DNA of 64,000 bases from Microbulbifer hainanensis (GCF_014904735.1 NZ_JACZCR010000033.1:230283-294282); one strand, 5' to 3'. Counted from the first letter of the stretch, positions 8,819-19,017 are shown. The notes: generated by a model from the letters alone, not told the origin. Numbers and translations are program-made.

Positions 8819-11800
8819 ATGAGTCACACCGAAGCCAGTACCCAACTCGACGCCCTGGAAGCCCTGTTACCCCTGTGTATGGGCGTCGACCGCCAGCGCC
8901 TGGGCAAGACCCTGGGCAACGCGCGGCGACGCCTGCGAGAAGGGAAACCGGCGGATCGCATGCTTGCGCAGCTGGGCGAGCAGATAGAGGTGTCGCGCGC
9001 GCTCGCGGCGGAGCGCCGGGACAAGCAGCCAAAGGTCACCTGGCCGGAAGCGCTGCCGGTGGTGGCGCGGCGCGACGAGATTGCCGAGCTGATCGATGCA
9101 AATCAGGTAGTCGTGGTCGCCGGGGAAACGGGCTCTGGCAAGACCACCCAGCTGCCGAAAATCTGCCTGGAACTGGGGCGCGGTGTTCAGGGCCAGATTG
9201 GTCACACCCAGCCGCGGCGGATCGCCGCGCGCACGGTGGCCAACCGGATCGCCGAAGAGCTGGGTCAGCCGCTGGGCAACTCGGTCGGCTACCAGGTGCG
9301 CTTTACCGATCACAGCACCGAACACACCCATATCAAGCTGATGACCGACGGCATCCTGCTGGCGGAGATCCAGCGCGATCCGCTGTTGAACAAGTACGAT
9401 ACGCTGATCATCGATGAGGCCCACGAACGCAGCCTCAATATTGATTTCCTGCTCGGTTACCTGAAGACCATCCTGCCCCGGCGCCCGGACCTGAAGCTGA
9501 TCATTACGTCGGCCACCATCGACCTGGAAAAGTTTTCACGGCATTTCGACGATGCGCCGATCATCGAAGTCTCAGGGCGCACCTACCCGGTGGAAATCCA
9601 CTACCGACCGCCGGTGGATAGCGATGCAGACCTGAATGCGCAGATCGTCGAAGGGGTAGAGGAGCTACTGCGCGAGGAGAAAGCTAGTGGCCGGCACTCC
9701 GGTGGCAAGCGCGGTGGCGATATCCTCGTGTTTATGAGCGGCGAGCGCGAGATCCGCGAGTGCGCGAAGGCGTTGCGGGACGCGCAGATTCCGCAGATGG
9801 AAGTACTGCCCCTGTATGCGCGCCTGAGCTTGGCAGAGCAGAACCGTGTGTTCCACGGTCACAAGGGCAGGCGCATCGTGCTGGCAACCAACGTGGCGGA
9901 AACGTCGATCACCGTGCCCGGTATCCGCTACGTGATCGACCCGGGTACTGCGCGTATCAGTCGCTACAGTTACCGCAGCAAGATTCAGCGACTGCCGGTA
10001 GAGGCCATTTCCCAGGCCAGTGCCAACCAGCGCGCCGGCCGCTGTGGCCGCGTCAGTGCGGGGGTCTGTATCCGTCTGTACGAAGAGCGGGACTTCGAGC
10101 AGCGCCCGGAATTTACCGATGCGGAAATCCTGCGCACGAATCTCGCCGCGGTCATCCTGCAGATGCTACAGCTGCGCATCGGCGATATCCGCGACTTCCC
10201 GTTTGTCGATCCGCCGGATCAGCGCCTGATCAACGACGGCTACAAGCTGCTGCAGGAACTGCAGGCGGTCAATGCACAGGGCCACGTGACCCCGCTCGGC
10301 CGCGCGCTGTCGCGCCTGCCGCTGGATCCGCGCCTCGGACGCATGCTGATGGCCGCGGCCGATGGCGACAGTCTGCGCGAAATACTGATCATCGTCGCCG
10401 CACTGGCCGTACAGGATCCGCGCGAGCGCCCGGCGGAAAAGCGCCAGGCTGCGGACGAGAAACACCGCCAGTGGCAGCACGAGCAGTCCGACTTCCTCTC
10501 TTATGTTCTGCTCTGGGATGCATTTGAGGCGCAGCGCCAGGAGCTGAGCCAGAACCAGCTGCGGAAGTGGTGCCAGAAGAATTTCCTTTCCTGGCTGCGC
10601 ATGCGCGAGTGGCGGGACATCCACCACCAGCTGCGCGTCGCCTGCCGCGAACTCAAAGTGAAGGAAAACCGCGAAGCGGCCGAATACGCGGCGGTGCACT
10701 GCGCGATTATCCCCGGCCTGCTGGGCAATATCGGCGTGCGCGACGAAAACAAGGAATTTCTCGGCTGCCGCAACCGCCGTTTTCATATTTTCCCCGGCTC
10801 CGGACAGTTCAAGAAGCCGCCGCGCTGGGTGGTGGCGGCGCAGCTGCTGGAAACCAGTCGCCTGTTTGCACACACGGTTGCCAAGATTGAACCGGACTGG
10901 GTGCTGGCCTCAGCAGAGCACCTGGTCAAACGCAATTATTTCGAGCCGCACTACGATGCCCGCGCCGGGCAGGTGATGGCCTTCGAGAAAATCTCCCTGT
11001 ACGGCCTGGTGCTGGTGGAAAAGCGCCGTATCCACTTCGGGAAGCTGGATCCGGAGACCGCGCGCGAGGTATTCATTCGCCAGGCGCTGGTAGAACAGCG
11101 CTACCGCGGCAAAGGCCGTTTTCTGAAGCACTACCGGGACCTCCTTGCCGAGCTGGAAGATCTGGAAGCCAAGTCGCGTCGGCGCGATATTGTCGTCGAC
11201 GACGAAGTGGTGTTCCGCTTTTTCGACGAGCGCGTACCGGAAGAGATCGTCAACCTGGCCGGTTTCGAGCACTGGCGCAAACAGGCCGAGCAAAAAGACC
11301 CGCAACTGCTGTTTATTCCCCGCGACCTGCTGATGCAGCAGAGTGCCGACCATGTTGGCGAAGCGCTGTTTCCCGACGAGCTGCAGGCCGGCGGGATCGA
11401 GTTTCCACTCGGCTATCACTTTGAACCGGGCAGTCCTGCCGACGGTGTCAGTCTGCAGGTGCCGGTAGGCGCTCTGCACCAGGTGCCCGCCGCACGGCTG
11501 TCGTGGCTGGTGCCGGGGCTGCTGCGCGACAAGTGTATTGCGCTGGTGAAGGCGCTGCCGAAACAGTGGCGCAAGGTTTTCGTGCCGGTGCCGGCGGCGG
11601 TGGACCGCGCGCTGCCGCAAATGAAAGCGGACAATACACCGCTGTGGCAGTCGCTCGCCAAAGAGCTGTTGCGGCAGACCGCACAACAGCTTCCGGATGA
11701 AGCCTGGGAATCCGCCGAGCAGTCGCTGGAGGATTTTTACCGCTTCAACATCCAGGTGCTCGATGAGCAGGGCAAGTTGCTCGATCAGGGCCGCGACCTT

Positions 11801-12751
11801 GCTGCGCTGCAGGAGCGCTATCGCGACCGGGTACAGAAAGAGCTGGCCAGCGCCGGCGACGATTTCGAGCGCGACGGTATCGAGGTCTGGGACTTTGGCG
11901 ACCTGCCGGAGACCCACATACTGGATCGCGGCGGATTGAAAGTCCGCGCCTATCCCGCGCTGGTAGAGGGCCGGGACAGCGTGTCACTCAAGTTGCTGGA
12001 CAACCCTGCCGAGGCCCGGCGATTGAGCCGCGCTGCCATCTGCCGGCTGGCGCTGCTACATCTGCCGGAACCGGTGAAATACCTGCGCAAAGAGCTGTTG
12101 CGGGGCAAGGAGCTGGGGCTTTCGGCGGCCGATCTGGGACGTCGCGAAGACGCCGCCGACGATATCCTGCTCGCGGCCGCGCGGGAGGTGTTCTGGCCGC
12201 AAGAGGACTGGCCGCGCAGCGAAGCGGAATTTCTACAGCGGCTGGAAGCGCGCAAAACCGAGTTGGTGGCGGTGGCGCAGGAATTCGGCCAGTTGCTGGT
12301 CAAAGTGTTGGCAGAGCTGGTGCCGCTGCGCAAGCAGATCAAACAGCAAAAAAACCTGGCCGTGGCGATGGCGGTGGGCGCTGTTCAGCAGCAACTGCAG
12401 CAGCTGTTCTACCGCGGTTTTCTGTTTGATACGCCGCTGGAGTGGCTGCGACAGTACGGCCGCTACCTGAAAGGAATTGGACTGCGCCTCGAAAAGGCGG
12501 CGCTGGACCCCAACCGCGACCGCAAGCTGCAGGCCGAGTGGGATCAAGTGGCCGAGCCGTTTCAGGCGCTGGCGGAACGTCACTCCCCGCGCATGCTGGC
12601 GGCGGAACCCGAACTGCGGCAATTCCGCTGGATGTTGGAGGAGTTCCGCGTGTCTCTTTTTGCCCAGACACTGAAAACCCTGATGCCGGTATCCGCCAAG
12701 CGCCTGCGCAAGGCTTGGCAGGAGATTGAACAGGCGATCCCGCTCGGCTGA
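8819..12751 (+). CDS. hrpA: ATP-dependent RNA helicase HrpA
   Basis: A 1310-aa DEAH-box helicase, the length expected of HrpA. Walker A GETGSGKTTQ lies near residues 101-110 and IIDEAHERS near 197-205. SATIDLEKFS (motif III), ATNVAETSITVPG and QRAGRCGRVSAGVC (motif VI) follow. The helicase-associated and OB-fold domains come next, with a long C-terminal DUF3418-type region (VRAYPALVEGRDSVSLKLLDN). HrpA acts on mRNA and has been linked to ribosome rescue in E. coli. The Shine-Dalgarno before ATG 8819 is weak. Confidence 0.95.
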   Translation: MSHTEASTQLDALEALLPLCMGVDRQRLGKTLGNARRRLREGKPADRMLAQLGEQIEVSRALAAERRDKQPKVTWPEALPVVARRDEIAELIDANQVVVVAGETGSGKTTQLPKICLELGRGVQGQIGHTQPRRIAARTVANRIAEELGQPLGNSVGYQVRFTDHSTEHTHIKLMTDGILLAEIQRDPLLNKYDTLIIDEAHERSLNIDFLLGYLKTILPRRPDLKLIITSATIDLEKFSRHFDDAPIIEVSGRTYPVEIHYRPPVDSDADLNAQIVEGVEELLREEKASGRHSGGKRGGDILVFMSGEREIRECAKALRDAQIPQMEVLPLYARLSLAEQNRVFHGHKGRRIVLATNVAETSITVPGIRYVIDPGTARISRYSYRSKIQRLPVEAISQASANQRAGRCGRVSAGVCIRLYEERDFEQRPEFTDAEILRTNLAAVILQMLQLRIGDIRDFPFVDPPDQRLINDGYKLLQELQAVNAQGHVTPLGRALSRLPLDPRLGRMLMAAADGDSLREILIIVAALAVQDPRERPAEKRQAADEKHRQWQHEQSDFLSYVLLWDAFEAQRQELSQNQLRKWCQKNFLSWLRMREWRDIHHQLRVACRELKVKENREAAEYAAVHCAIIPGLLGNIGVRDENKEFLGCRNRRFHIFPGSGQFKKPPRWVVAAQLLETSRLFAHTVAKIEPDWVLASAEHLVKRNYFEPHYDARAGQVMAFEKISLYGLVLVEKRRIHFGKLDPETAREVFIRQALVEQRYRGKGRFLKHYRDLLAELEDLEAKSRRRDIVVDDEVVFRFFDERVPEEIVNLAGFEHWRKQAEQKDPQLLFIPRDLLMQQSADHVGEALFPDELQAGGIEFPLGYHFEPGSPADGVSLQVPVGALHQVPAARLSWLVPGLLRDKCIALVKALPKQWRKVFVPVPAAVDRALPQMKADNTPLWQSLAKELLRQTAQQLPDEAWESAEQSLEDFYRFNIQVLDEQGKLLDQGRDLAALQERYRDRVQKELASAGDDFERDGIEVWDFGDLPETHILDRGGLKVRAYPALVEGRDSVSLKLLDNPAEARRLSRAAICRLALLHLPEPVKYLRKELLRGKELGLSAADLGRREDAADDILLAAAREVFWPQEDWPRSEAEFLQRLEARKTELVAVAQEFGQLLVKVLAELVPLRKQIKQQKNLAVAMAVGAVQQQLQQLFYRGFLFDTPLEWLRQYGRYLKGIGLRLEKAALDPNRDRKLQAEWDQVAEPFQALAERHSPRMLAAEPELRQFRWMLEEFRVSLFAQTLKTLMPVSAKRLRKAWQEIEQAIPLG

Positions 12752-13373
12752 TTGGTCAGTCCGGGCTGCCGTGAGGTAAGGTTCCGACATCTTGCGCATT
12801 TTTCGCAATGCGCGGGAACCTTGCTGATTGCGCATCAGTCAGAATGTCCGACCGCTGTCGCTGTGGCGCCACACCGCTCCTGTGCCAGTATCACGATGCA
12901 TAGGGTGCCAGTGGTACCCGTGTACTGCTCTCCCGTTTGATGTTCCATCAAGGTGCATTAAAGAAGCACTTTTACCGCGCGAGGCGCCGGAAAAGCCGGC
13001 AATTCTACTGGCCTGCCGCGGTCAGCATGACGAAGTCGGCTTTATGGAAGTCAACGCGGTCACGGCGCGGGTGTAGCAATTAGCGGACAATCGGGGGCAA
13101 GGCGGGTCGCGCAGCGACGAGATGCTGGCGATACAGCAGAACGCTGCCGATGGACTGATGACTTACGGTCGGGGGCTGTTGCAGATATTGCTTGACCTGG
13201 AATGCATCGCCGGATTGCGGCGATGAGGGCTCCTGCGCCGGCAGTTGCGCCCGCAAATTATCGATGATTAAGATCGGATATTTAACCCAGCTGCTATGCT
13301 GCCGAGGGTGGTTTAAGTATTGCTGGGGCGGTAAAATCCCCGAATTAACCACATAGACAAAGAGGAGCAGGGT
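12752..13373. other. 622-bp intergenic region upstream of mlaA
   Basis: No gene is supported here. Several short frames exist, one of them antisense at 13080-13266, but none has a recognisable family or a ribosome-binding site. The region contains a nested inverted repeat just after hrpA (12778-12822). Just before mlaA there is a possible -10 element TAAAAT at 13332-13337 with a poor -35. The rest shows no structure I can name. Confidence 0.5.
12778..12822. repeat. Nested inverted repeat after hrpA
   Basis: The outer arms are AAGGTTCC (12778-12785) and GGAACCTT (12815-12822), a perfect 8-bp pair. Inside lies a second pair, GCGCAT (12794-12799) with ATGCGC (12808-12813). The whole can fold into one long interrupted hairpin. 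It lies 27 bp after the hrpA stop, so it may end or protect the hrpA transcript. There is no T-run. Confidence 0.5.
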
Positions 13374-14342
13374 TTGCTGGGACGCACAGTTTATTCGCCC
13401 TGGTTGCTCGCCGTGACGCTGGCCTTTGCGCCGTCCCTGTCGCTGGCAGCCGAGGATCCTTTTGCGGAGACGACTCAGGATGTGTCGGCGCCGCAAATGC
13501 CCGACACTGGCACCGCAGCCAGTAAAAATACCGAAGGCGCCACAGGCGATCAAGATGCTACCGACTCCGGCACGGCCGGGGCCGATGCCAGCGGTGATGG
13601 TGATCCGTTCGGTGACGGCGCAGCCGGTTCCGACAGTTCCGGCCTGGAAGACGAGTACGGCTTCGATCCGGCGGATGAGTTCGCCAGTGATGAGGAGCCG
13701 GCGGAGCGCGATCCGTGGGAGGGCTTCAATCGGGCGGTTTTCCGCTTCAACGATACGGCCGACCGCTGGGTGCTGAAGCCGGTGGCGACGACTTACCGCC
13801 AGGTCACACCCGTGTTCATGCAGCTCGGTATCACCAACTTCTTCGGTAATCTCCTTGAAGTAGCCAACACTTTCAACAGCGTGCTGCAGTGGAAATGGGG
13901 CCAGGCGGGCAATGACGCCGGCCGTTTTCTCGTCAACAGCACTGTCGGTGTCGCCGGACTGTTCGATGTGGCGCAGCACATGGGCCTGGAAGCCAGTGAC
14001 GGCGAGGATTTTGGCCAGACTCTCGCTGTCTGGGGGGTGCCGGAAGGCCCTTACCTGGTATTGCCGTTCGTGGGTCCTTCCACGGTGCGGGATGCGCCCG
14101 GTGTCGTGGTGGATTGGTACACCAACCCACTGACTTATATCGAGCACGAGCCGACCTACTGGGCCTTCCGGGTCACGGATCTGGTGCAGACCCGTGCGGG
14201 GTTGCTGAAGGCCGAGACCCTGCTGAAGGGAGATCGTTACGTCCTACTGCGTGACGCCTACCTGCAGCGGCGCGAATACTTGATCAAGGATGGTGAATTG
14301 GAGGATGATTTCGGCACTGAAGTCGATGAGAATGACTTCTGA
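13374..14342 (+). CDS. mlaA: MlaA/VacJ family phospholipid transport protein
   Basis: The 322-aa protein has the VacJ/MlaA domain from about residue 112: RDPWEGFNRAVFRFNDTADRWVLKPVATTYRQVTP, later GVPEGPYLVLPFVGPSTVRD. MlaA sits in the outer membrane and removes mislocalised phospholipids with the Mla pathway. The start is TTG 13374, backed by AGAGGAG at 13361-13367; the frame is closed upstream by TAA at 13332. A signal peptide ends near SLSLAA. There is no cysteine at the cleavage site or anywhere in the protein, so it lacks the usual lipobox. A ~90-residue acidic linker separates the signal peptide from the domain. Confidence 0.9.
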   Translation: MLGRTVYSPWLLAVTLAFAPSLSLAAEDPFAETTQDVSAPQMPDTGTAASKNTEGATGDQDATDSGTAGADASGDGDPFGDGAAGSDSSGLEDEYGFDPADEFASDEEPAERDPWEGFNRAVFRFNDTADRWVLKPVATTYRQVTPVFMQLGITNFFGNLLEVANTFNSVLQWKWGQAGNDAGRFLVNSTVGVAGLFDVAQHMGLEASDGEDFGQTLAVWGVPEGPYLVLPFVGPSTVRDAPGVVVDWYTNPLTYIEHEPTYWAFRVTDLVQTRAGLLKAETLLKGDRYVLLRDAYLQRREYLIKDGELEDDFGTEVDENDF

Positions 14343-14387
14343 TAGCGCTGGAACCAGCATCTCCATTTCCTGCCTAAGAGCCGTTTC

Positions 14388-15569
14388 ATGTCTGGCTGCC
14401 AAAGCCTGTTGCTGATCGAAGAAGACGAAGCGTCGCGCGATTTTGTGCGGCGCGCCCTGGCGCGTCTAGGGTTCAAAGTGACCACGGCGCAGAGCGGCGT
14501 CGAGGGAATAGGTCAGTTCGCCCCCGGACTCTTCCAGTTAGTGATCACTGACTTGCATCTCCCCGATATGGGCGGTCTGGAAGTGCTGCGCAAGCTCAAG
14601 CAGATTTCCCCGGAGACTGCGGTAGTGGTCATCGCCTCCGACAGCGAGGTCAGTGATGTGGTGCAGGCCCTGCGCCTGGGCGCGGCCGATTACCTCCTGA
14701 AACCCTTCAAAGACGCGACGGTGATCGATCACGCCATTTGCCGGATCACCAGTGCCGACACGCTCGCCCGCGAGAACCGCGAGTACCGAGAAGAACTGGA
14801 GCGTCGCAATCGCGAACTCCGCGATCACATCGAGGTGCTGCAGCGGGACCAGCAGGCCGGCCGTCTGCTGCAGCAGCATTTGCTGCCGCGCACCCCCTAC
14901 CGCTATCCCGCAGGCATCGAGGCCGCCTACCGGCTGGTGCCCTCCCTCTACCTGAGCGGCGACTTTATCGACTACGGGCTGTTCGGCGAGCGATTCGTCG
15001 CCTTTTACCTGGTCGATGTATCTGGTCACGGCGTCTCCTCGGCGCTGGTGACCGCGCTGATCAAGCACAGCATCATGCACCTACTGCGCGAGCGATCGCT
15101 GTTTGCCCAGCTGGATAGTCTGGATCGCGATGTGCTGGACGTCCTCGAGTTGATCAATCGCGAGCTGCTGTCGACGCGCCTGGACAAGCACGCGAGTATG
15201 TTTGTCGGCGTGGTCGACAGCCGCGCACGCAAACTCCACTACGCCGTGGCCGGCCAGGTACCCATGCCGGCTCTGGTGACTGCCGGGGGTGCCGAGTGGC
15301 TGCCGGGCAAGGGGCGGCCATTGGGGCTGTTTGAGGAAGGTGACTGGGAGGTGTCGCACACCAGTTTGCCGCAGGGCTGGCGGCTGGTGGCCTGCTCCGA
15401 TGGTGTGCTGGAGCTGTTCGAAGGCGATCTGCTGGAGCGGGAAGCCAAGCTGCTGCAAGTGATCGACAACAGTCGCGGCGACCTCGATAGTCTCAGCGCC
15501 GAACTCCACCTGGATACGTCCGAAGCCCTGCCGGACGACGTCACGATACTCACCTTGCGGCAGAACTAA
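14388..15569 (+). CDS. rssB: Response regulator fused to PP2C-type phosphatase (RssB-like)
   Basis: The 393-aa protein has an N-terminal receiver domain with acidic residues E12/D13, phospho-acceptor D55 (VITDLHLPD), S84 and K105 (LLKPF). A coiled-coil linker (REYREELERRNRELRDHIEVLQRDQ) leads to a SpoIIE/PP2C phosphatase domain (SGDFIDYG, YLVDVSGHGVSSALV, VACSDGVLE). This architecture and the following STAS gene match the Pseudomonas RssB/RssC pair near vacJ, in which the phosphatase controls an anti-sigma antagonist. It follows mlaA by 45 bp. Which sigma factor is controlled here is not shown. Confidence 0.85.
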   Translation: MSGCQSLLLIEEDEASRDFVRRALARLGFKVTTAQSGVEGIGQFAPGLFQLVITDLHLPDMGGLEVLRKLKQISPETAVVVIASDSEVSDVVQALRLGAADYLLKPFKDATVIDHAICRITSADTLARENREYREELERRNRELRDHIEVLQRDQQAGRLLQQHLLPRTPYRYPAGIEAAYRLVPSLYLSGDFIDYGLFGERFVAFYLVDVSGHGVSSALVTALIKHSIMHLLRERSLFAQLDSLDRDVLDVLELINRELLSTRLDKHASMFVGVVDSRARKLHYAVAGQVPMPALVTAGGAEWLPGKGRPLGLFEEGDWEVSHTSLPQGWRLVACSDGVLELFEGDLLEREAKLLQVIDNSRGDLDSLSAELHLDTSEALPDDVTILTLRQN

Positions 15570-15835
15570 TTCCTCGCCTGACCGGCTGTGCACGATTCCT
15601 GCATGGAAAATTGCGGGTGGGGTGTGCGTTGGTTGGCAAAGGCTGTGACTACAAAGTCTGATATTGCCGGCGCTTTTCCCCTTGTCAGTACCAACCCGCA
15701 GGAGTAAGCTCCGCCCACTTTATGCACAAACGTGGTGATCTCACCGGATCGCCTTGTGTTGGGTTCTCCACAAGTGAACAGTTGCCGTCTGTAAGCGCGC
15801 TCAAATAGTGCGATTTGGACGAGCCAGGGGTTGTT

Positions 15836-16354
15836 ATGCAGTCCGGGCAAATTATGGTTGGCGCCCACGAGGGCGTGTACGTCATCAAGCTGGTAGGCGA
15901 TGTGCGCCTCAATCTGTGCACGTCGTTCGATGACTTTATCGACAATATGTTTGCGCACGATGATTTCACCGATGTGGTGTTCGATCTGCACGGCGCGGAA
16001 GGTGTGGATAGTACGACCCTGGGTCTGATGGCAAAGATCGCCATTCGCGCACTCGACCGCGGCTGCCAGAAACCGCTGGCGCTGTCCGCAGACAAGGGAA
16101 TCCGGCACCTGCTGGACGCGATGGGGTTCGATGCGTTGATCGAGGTCAGCGACGAGCGCCGCGATTTCGCCACGGAAACCAAGCCGCTCAAGTGCAAGAC
16201 ACCGGATGAGTGCGCCGCCCGCGAGAAGGTGCTGGAAGCGCACCGGGTGCTGATGAGCATGAACGAGCACAACGCGGAGACTTTCCGCGATCTGGTGCAC
16301 ACGCTGGAAAGGGAGTGCACGCCGATGGAGAAGCCCTCGGCGCGCATGCATTGA
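15836..16354 (+). CDS. rssC: STAS-domain anti-sigma factor antagonist (RssC-like)
   Basis: The 172-aa protein begins with a STAS domain (MQSGQIMVGAHEGVYVIKLVGDVRL; VVFDLHGAEGVDSTTLGLMAKI). The serine in DSTTLG is the usual phosphorylation site on which partner switching turns. A C-terminal helical extension (REKVLEAHRVLMSMNEHNAETFRDLVHTLE) follows. ATG 15836 is chosen because AGGGG (15826-15830) is well placed; an upstream TTG at 15815 is less likely. The upstream PP2C response regulator is the expected phosphatase. Confidence 0.82.
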   Translation: MQSGQIMVGAHEGVYVIKLVGDVRLNLCTSFDDFIDNMFAHDDFTDVVFDLHGAEGVDSTTLGLMAKIAIRALDRGCQKPLALSADKGIRHLLDAMGFDALIEVSDERRDFATETKPLKCKTPDECAAREKVLEAHRVLMSMNEHNAETFRDLVHTLERECTPMEKPSARMH

Positions 16355-16453
16355 GTCTCGGCATCGATCCCGCCCGTCTATTTCCCCCGATATAAGTCCC
16401 CAAACCGGTTCTACGCGATCAACTGACGCCGGACCGGCCGTCTCCTGTGATCC

Positions 16454-16918
16454 TTACTTTTCCGCTTTGCGCAATTCCCGGGCCTCGGCCCGCGCCCGGG
16501 TAAACAGCCCGTGGGGCAGGTAGATCAACTCGGCGACCCGGCGAATCAGGTGCTCTTCGAAGGCTTCGATCACATCGTCGGAGAACGCCACCTGCCACAT
16601 CTGCAGGACCAGCAGGTACTTGTCCTGTTCGCTGAACTGGTCGTTGACCGTCTGTGTGAACTCGTACAGCGAGGTAGCCTGTTCGCGCCGCGCGAGGGCG
16701 CTTTCTACCAGCGCGGTCGTCGCATCGGTATCCAGCTTGTAATGCTGCTGCAGCAGGTCACTGAGTTTGGCGATTTCGCGCTCATCCAGCCTCTGGTCGA
16801 CCGTGGCCACTTCCGCCAGCAGCGCGGCGCTGATCATGCGCACATCCTTGTTGGGGCGCATTTCCACATCGGCACTGTTGCCGATCTGTTCAAACAACTT
16901 TCGAATCTTTGACAACAT
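16454..16918 (-). CDS. TerB-family (tellurite-resistance TerB-like) protein
   Basis: A 154-aa all-helical protein: [13 protein letters not shown], then [38 protein letters not shown] and [14 protein letters not shown] repeats with acidic residues. This is the TerB-like fold, proposed to bind metal ions near the inner membrane. Its ATG at 16918 lies inside the 3' end of tal (29-bp overlap), so translation is probably coupled to tal. The name does not imply real tellurite resistance. Confidence 0.75.
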   Translation of the reverse strand: MLSKIRKLFEQIGNSADVEMRPNKDVRMISAALLAEVATVDQRLDEREIAKLSDLLQQHYKLDTDATTALVESALARREQATSLYEFTQTVNDQFSEQDKYLLVLQMWQVAFSDDVIEAFEEHLIRRVAELIYLPHGLFTRARAEARELRKAEK

Positions 16919-17888
16919 CTTCGCGCCCTGCGATCTCGGCCTGCAGCAACTGCTCCAGGCGTTCCTGGTCCTGTACAAAATTGCGGATGCCTTCGGCCAG
17001 TTTTTCCGTCGCCATAGCATCGCGGTTCAGCTGGTAGCGGAATTCCGCCTCGCTGAGGGGTTGAGCCGGTCGGGGCTCGCTCGCGATCTGTGTCTCCAGT
17101 CCGGCGGCCAGTGGCGCGGAATCCTCGGCGAGTTCCTGTAGCAGCTGCGGGCTGATGGTGAGTCGGTCGCAGCCCGCTAGCGCCTCGATCTCGCCGGTGT
17201 TGCGGAAGCTGGCCCCCATCACGATAGTGGGGTAGCCGCGCGACTTGTAGTAATGGTAGATGGCGCGTACCGACAGCACGCCGGGATCCTCTTCGGGGCT
17301 GAAATCGTCGCGGTCGCTGTTGGCCTTGTGCCAATCGAGAATGCGCCCGACAAACGGCGAGATCAGCGTTGCGCCGGCCTCGGCGCAGGCCACGGCCTGG
17401 CAGAAACTGAACAGCAGGGTCAGGTTGCAGTGAATACCCTCGCGCTCCAGCACGGCCGCCGCGGCGATTCCCTCCCAGGTAGAGGCGATCTTGATCAGCA
17501 CCCGCTCCCGGGGCACGCCGGCCTGTTCATACAGGGCGATCAGCTGCCGGGCATAGTCGATGGTGGCGCGGGTATCGAAAGACAGGCGCGCGTCCACTTC
17601 GGTCGACACCACGCCGGGCACCAGCTGCAGGATCTCGGTGCCAATGGCCACCGCGAGTTTCATCGCCGCGAGTTTGGCGGTGCCCGCGGTAGAGCTGTCG
17701 CCGCCGTGGCGAGTCGCCCACTGCAGTGAATCGGCGATCAGTGTGCGGTATTGCGGCAGCTGCGCGGCCTTAAAAAGCAGGGAGGGATTGGTCGTGGCAT
17801 CGTGGGGCAAATAGCGGCGAATGGCTTCAATATCACCGGTATCGGCCACCACCTGACTGCGTTGCTTGAGCTGTTCCAGTTTGTTCAT
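16890..17888 (-). CDS. tal: Transaldolase
   Basis: A 332-aa TalB-type transaldolase of the pentose phosphate pathway, exchanging dihydroxyacetone units between sugar phosphates. N-terminus [26 protein letters not shown] and DATTNPSLL are diagnostic. The Schiff-base lysine is K133 in [12 protein letters not shown]. The C-terminal extension matches the longer TalB group. It is followed by the overlapping TerB-like gene and lies near dusA, as in Pseudomonas. Confidence 0.95.
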   Translation of the reverse strand: MNKLEQLKQRSQVVADTGDIEAIRRYLPHDATTNPSLLFKAAQLPQYRTLIADSLQWATRHGGDSSTAGTAKLAAMKLAVAIGTEILQLVPGVVSTEVDARLSFDTRATIDYARQLIALYEQAGVPRERVLIKIASTWEGIAAAAVLEREGIHCNLTLLFSFCQAVACAEAGATLISPFVGRILDWHKANSDRDDFSPEEDPGVLSVRAIYHYYKSRGYPTIVMGASFRNTGEIEALAGCDRLTISPQLLQELAEDSAPLAAGLETQIASEPRPAQPLSEAEFRYQLNRDAMATEKLAEGIRNFVQDQERLEQLLQAEIAGREDVVKDSKVV

Positions 17889-17958
17889 TCCTATCCCTCG
17901 AGTATTGCTGATGTCCTTGGGGATTGAACCTCGTGTTCATATCCACAGTAAATATTCG

Positions 17959-18936
17959 TTACGCCGCCTGGGTCACCAGCGACAGTGCCTGTTCGAGCAC
18001 TTCCGGGCCCGCGCCGGGCCGGTGGGCGTTTTCGCTCAGGTGGCGGCGAAATCGCCGCGCGCCGGGCACGCCCTGGAACAGCCCCAGCATATGCCGGCTG
18101 ATATGATTCAGTCGCTGGCCGCGGGCAAGTTCGCGCTCGATGTACGGAAGCATCTGCCGGGCAACTTCCGCGGGGCTTGGACCCGCTTCGCCGCCAAACA
18201 GTTCGCTATCCACCTGCGCCAGTAATGCCGGCACCTGGTAGGCGGCGCGCCCCAGCATAACACCGTCGACTTGTTGCAGGTGCTGCTTGCACTCGTCGAG
18301 GGAGTTGATGCCCCCGTTGATGACGACTTCCAGGTTCGGGTAATCGCGTTTCAGCTGGTAGACCATGTCGTACTTCAGCGGCGGGATTTCCCGGTTTTCC
18401 TTCGGGCTGAGGCCGTTCAACCAGGCCTTGCGTGCGTGCACGATAAAGGTGGTGATACCGACGGCCGCCTGGGCTTCAACAAAGCGCGTCAGCCCCGCGT
18501 AGTCCTCCATATCGTCGATACCGATACGGTGCTTGACGGTGACCGGAATCGCGACGGCTTCGCGCATCGCCGCCAGTCCCGCCGCCACCAGCTCCGGCTC
18601 CGCCATCAGGCAGGCGCCGAAGCGGCCGGACTGCACCCGATCACTCGGGCAACCGCAATTGAGATTGACTTCGCTATAGCCCCACTGCTCGGCGATGCGG
18701 GCACATTCCGCCAGTTCGCGCGGATCACTGCCCCCCAGTTGCAGTGCGACGGGTTGCTCCGCCGCATCGAATTGCAGGTATTTTTCGCGATCGCCGTGGA
18801 GGATCGCACCGGTGGTGACCATTTCCGTATAGAGAGTGGCGCGCTTGCTGAACAGCCGCCAAAAGTAACGGCAGTGCCGGTCGCTCCAGTCCATCAGCGG
18901 AGCGGTACAGAAGCGGTGGGAGAGGGTATCGGACAT
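17959..18936 (-). CDS. dusA: tRNA-dihydrouridine(20/20a) synthase DusA
   Basis: A 325-aa FMN enzyme reducing uridine in the tRNA D-loop. DusA features are clear: [20 protein letters not shown] near the N-terminus, the active-site segment [23 protein letters not shown] with catalytic Cys96, VKHRIGIDD, and [19 protein letters not shown]. The last motif distinguishes DusA from DusB/C. It is transcribed in the same direction as tal, 70 bp upstream of it. Confidence 0.95.
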   Translation of the reverse strand: MSDTLSHRFCTAPLMDWSDRHCRYFWRLFSKRATLYTEMVTTGAILHGDREKYLQFDAAEQPVALQLGGSDPRELAECARIAEQWGYSEVNLNCGCPSDRVQSGRFGACLMAEPELVAAGLAAMREAVAIPVTVKHRIGIDDMEDYAGLTRFVEAQAAVGITTFIVHARKAWLNGLSPKENREIPPLKYDMVYQLKRDYPNLEVVINGGINSLDECKQHLQQVDGVMLGRAAYQVPALLAQVDSELFGGEAGPSPAEVARQMLPYIERELARGQRLNHISRHMLGLFQGVPGARRFRRHLSENAHRPGAGPEVLEQALSLVTQAA

Positions 18937-19017
18937 AAATACTGCGTGCCGGAGTCGGGCGTGGGATTCGTGGTTCCGGGCATTATAGGGGATGTGCCGC
19001 CGATGCTCTAAAGCTCG

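Noticed and set aside
12752..12940. 62-codon plus-strand frame after hrpA
   Set aside because: Covers an inverted repeat, has no ribosome-binding site and no similarity I can recognise.
13080..13266. Possible short minus-strand gene before mlaA
   Set aside because: Only the tail of a frame that mostly shadows mlaA; no start codon with ribosome-binding site and no known family.
16890..16918. Frameshift or fusion between tal and the TerB-like gene
   Set aside because: Both proteins have complete family-like ends; the 29-bp overlap is ordinary coupling.
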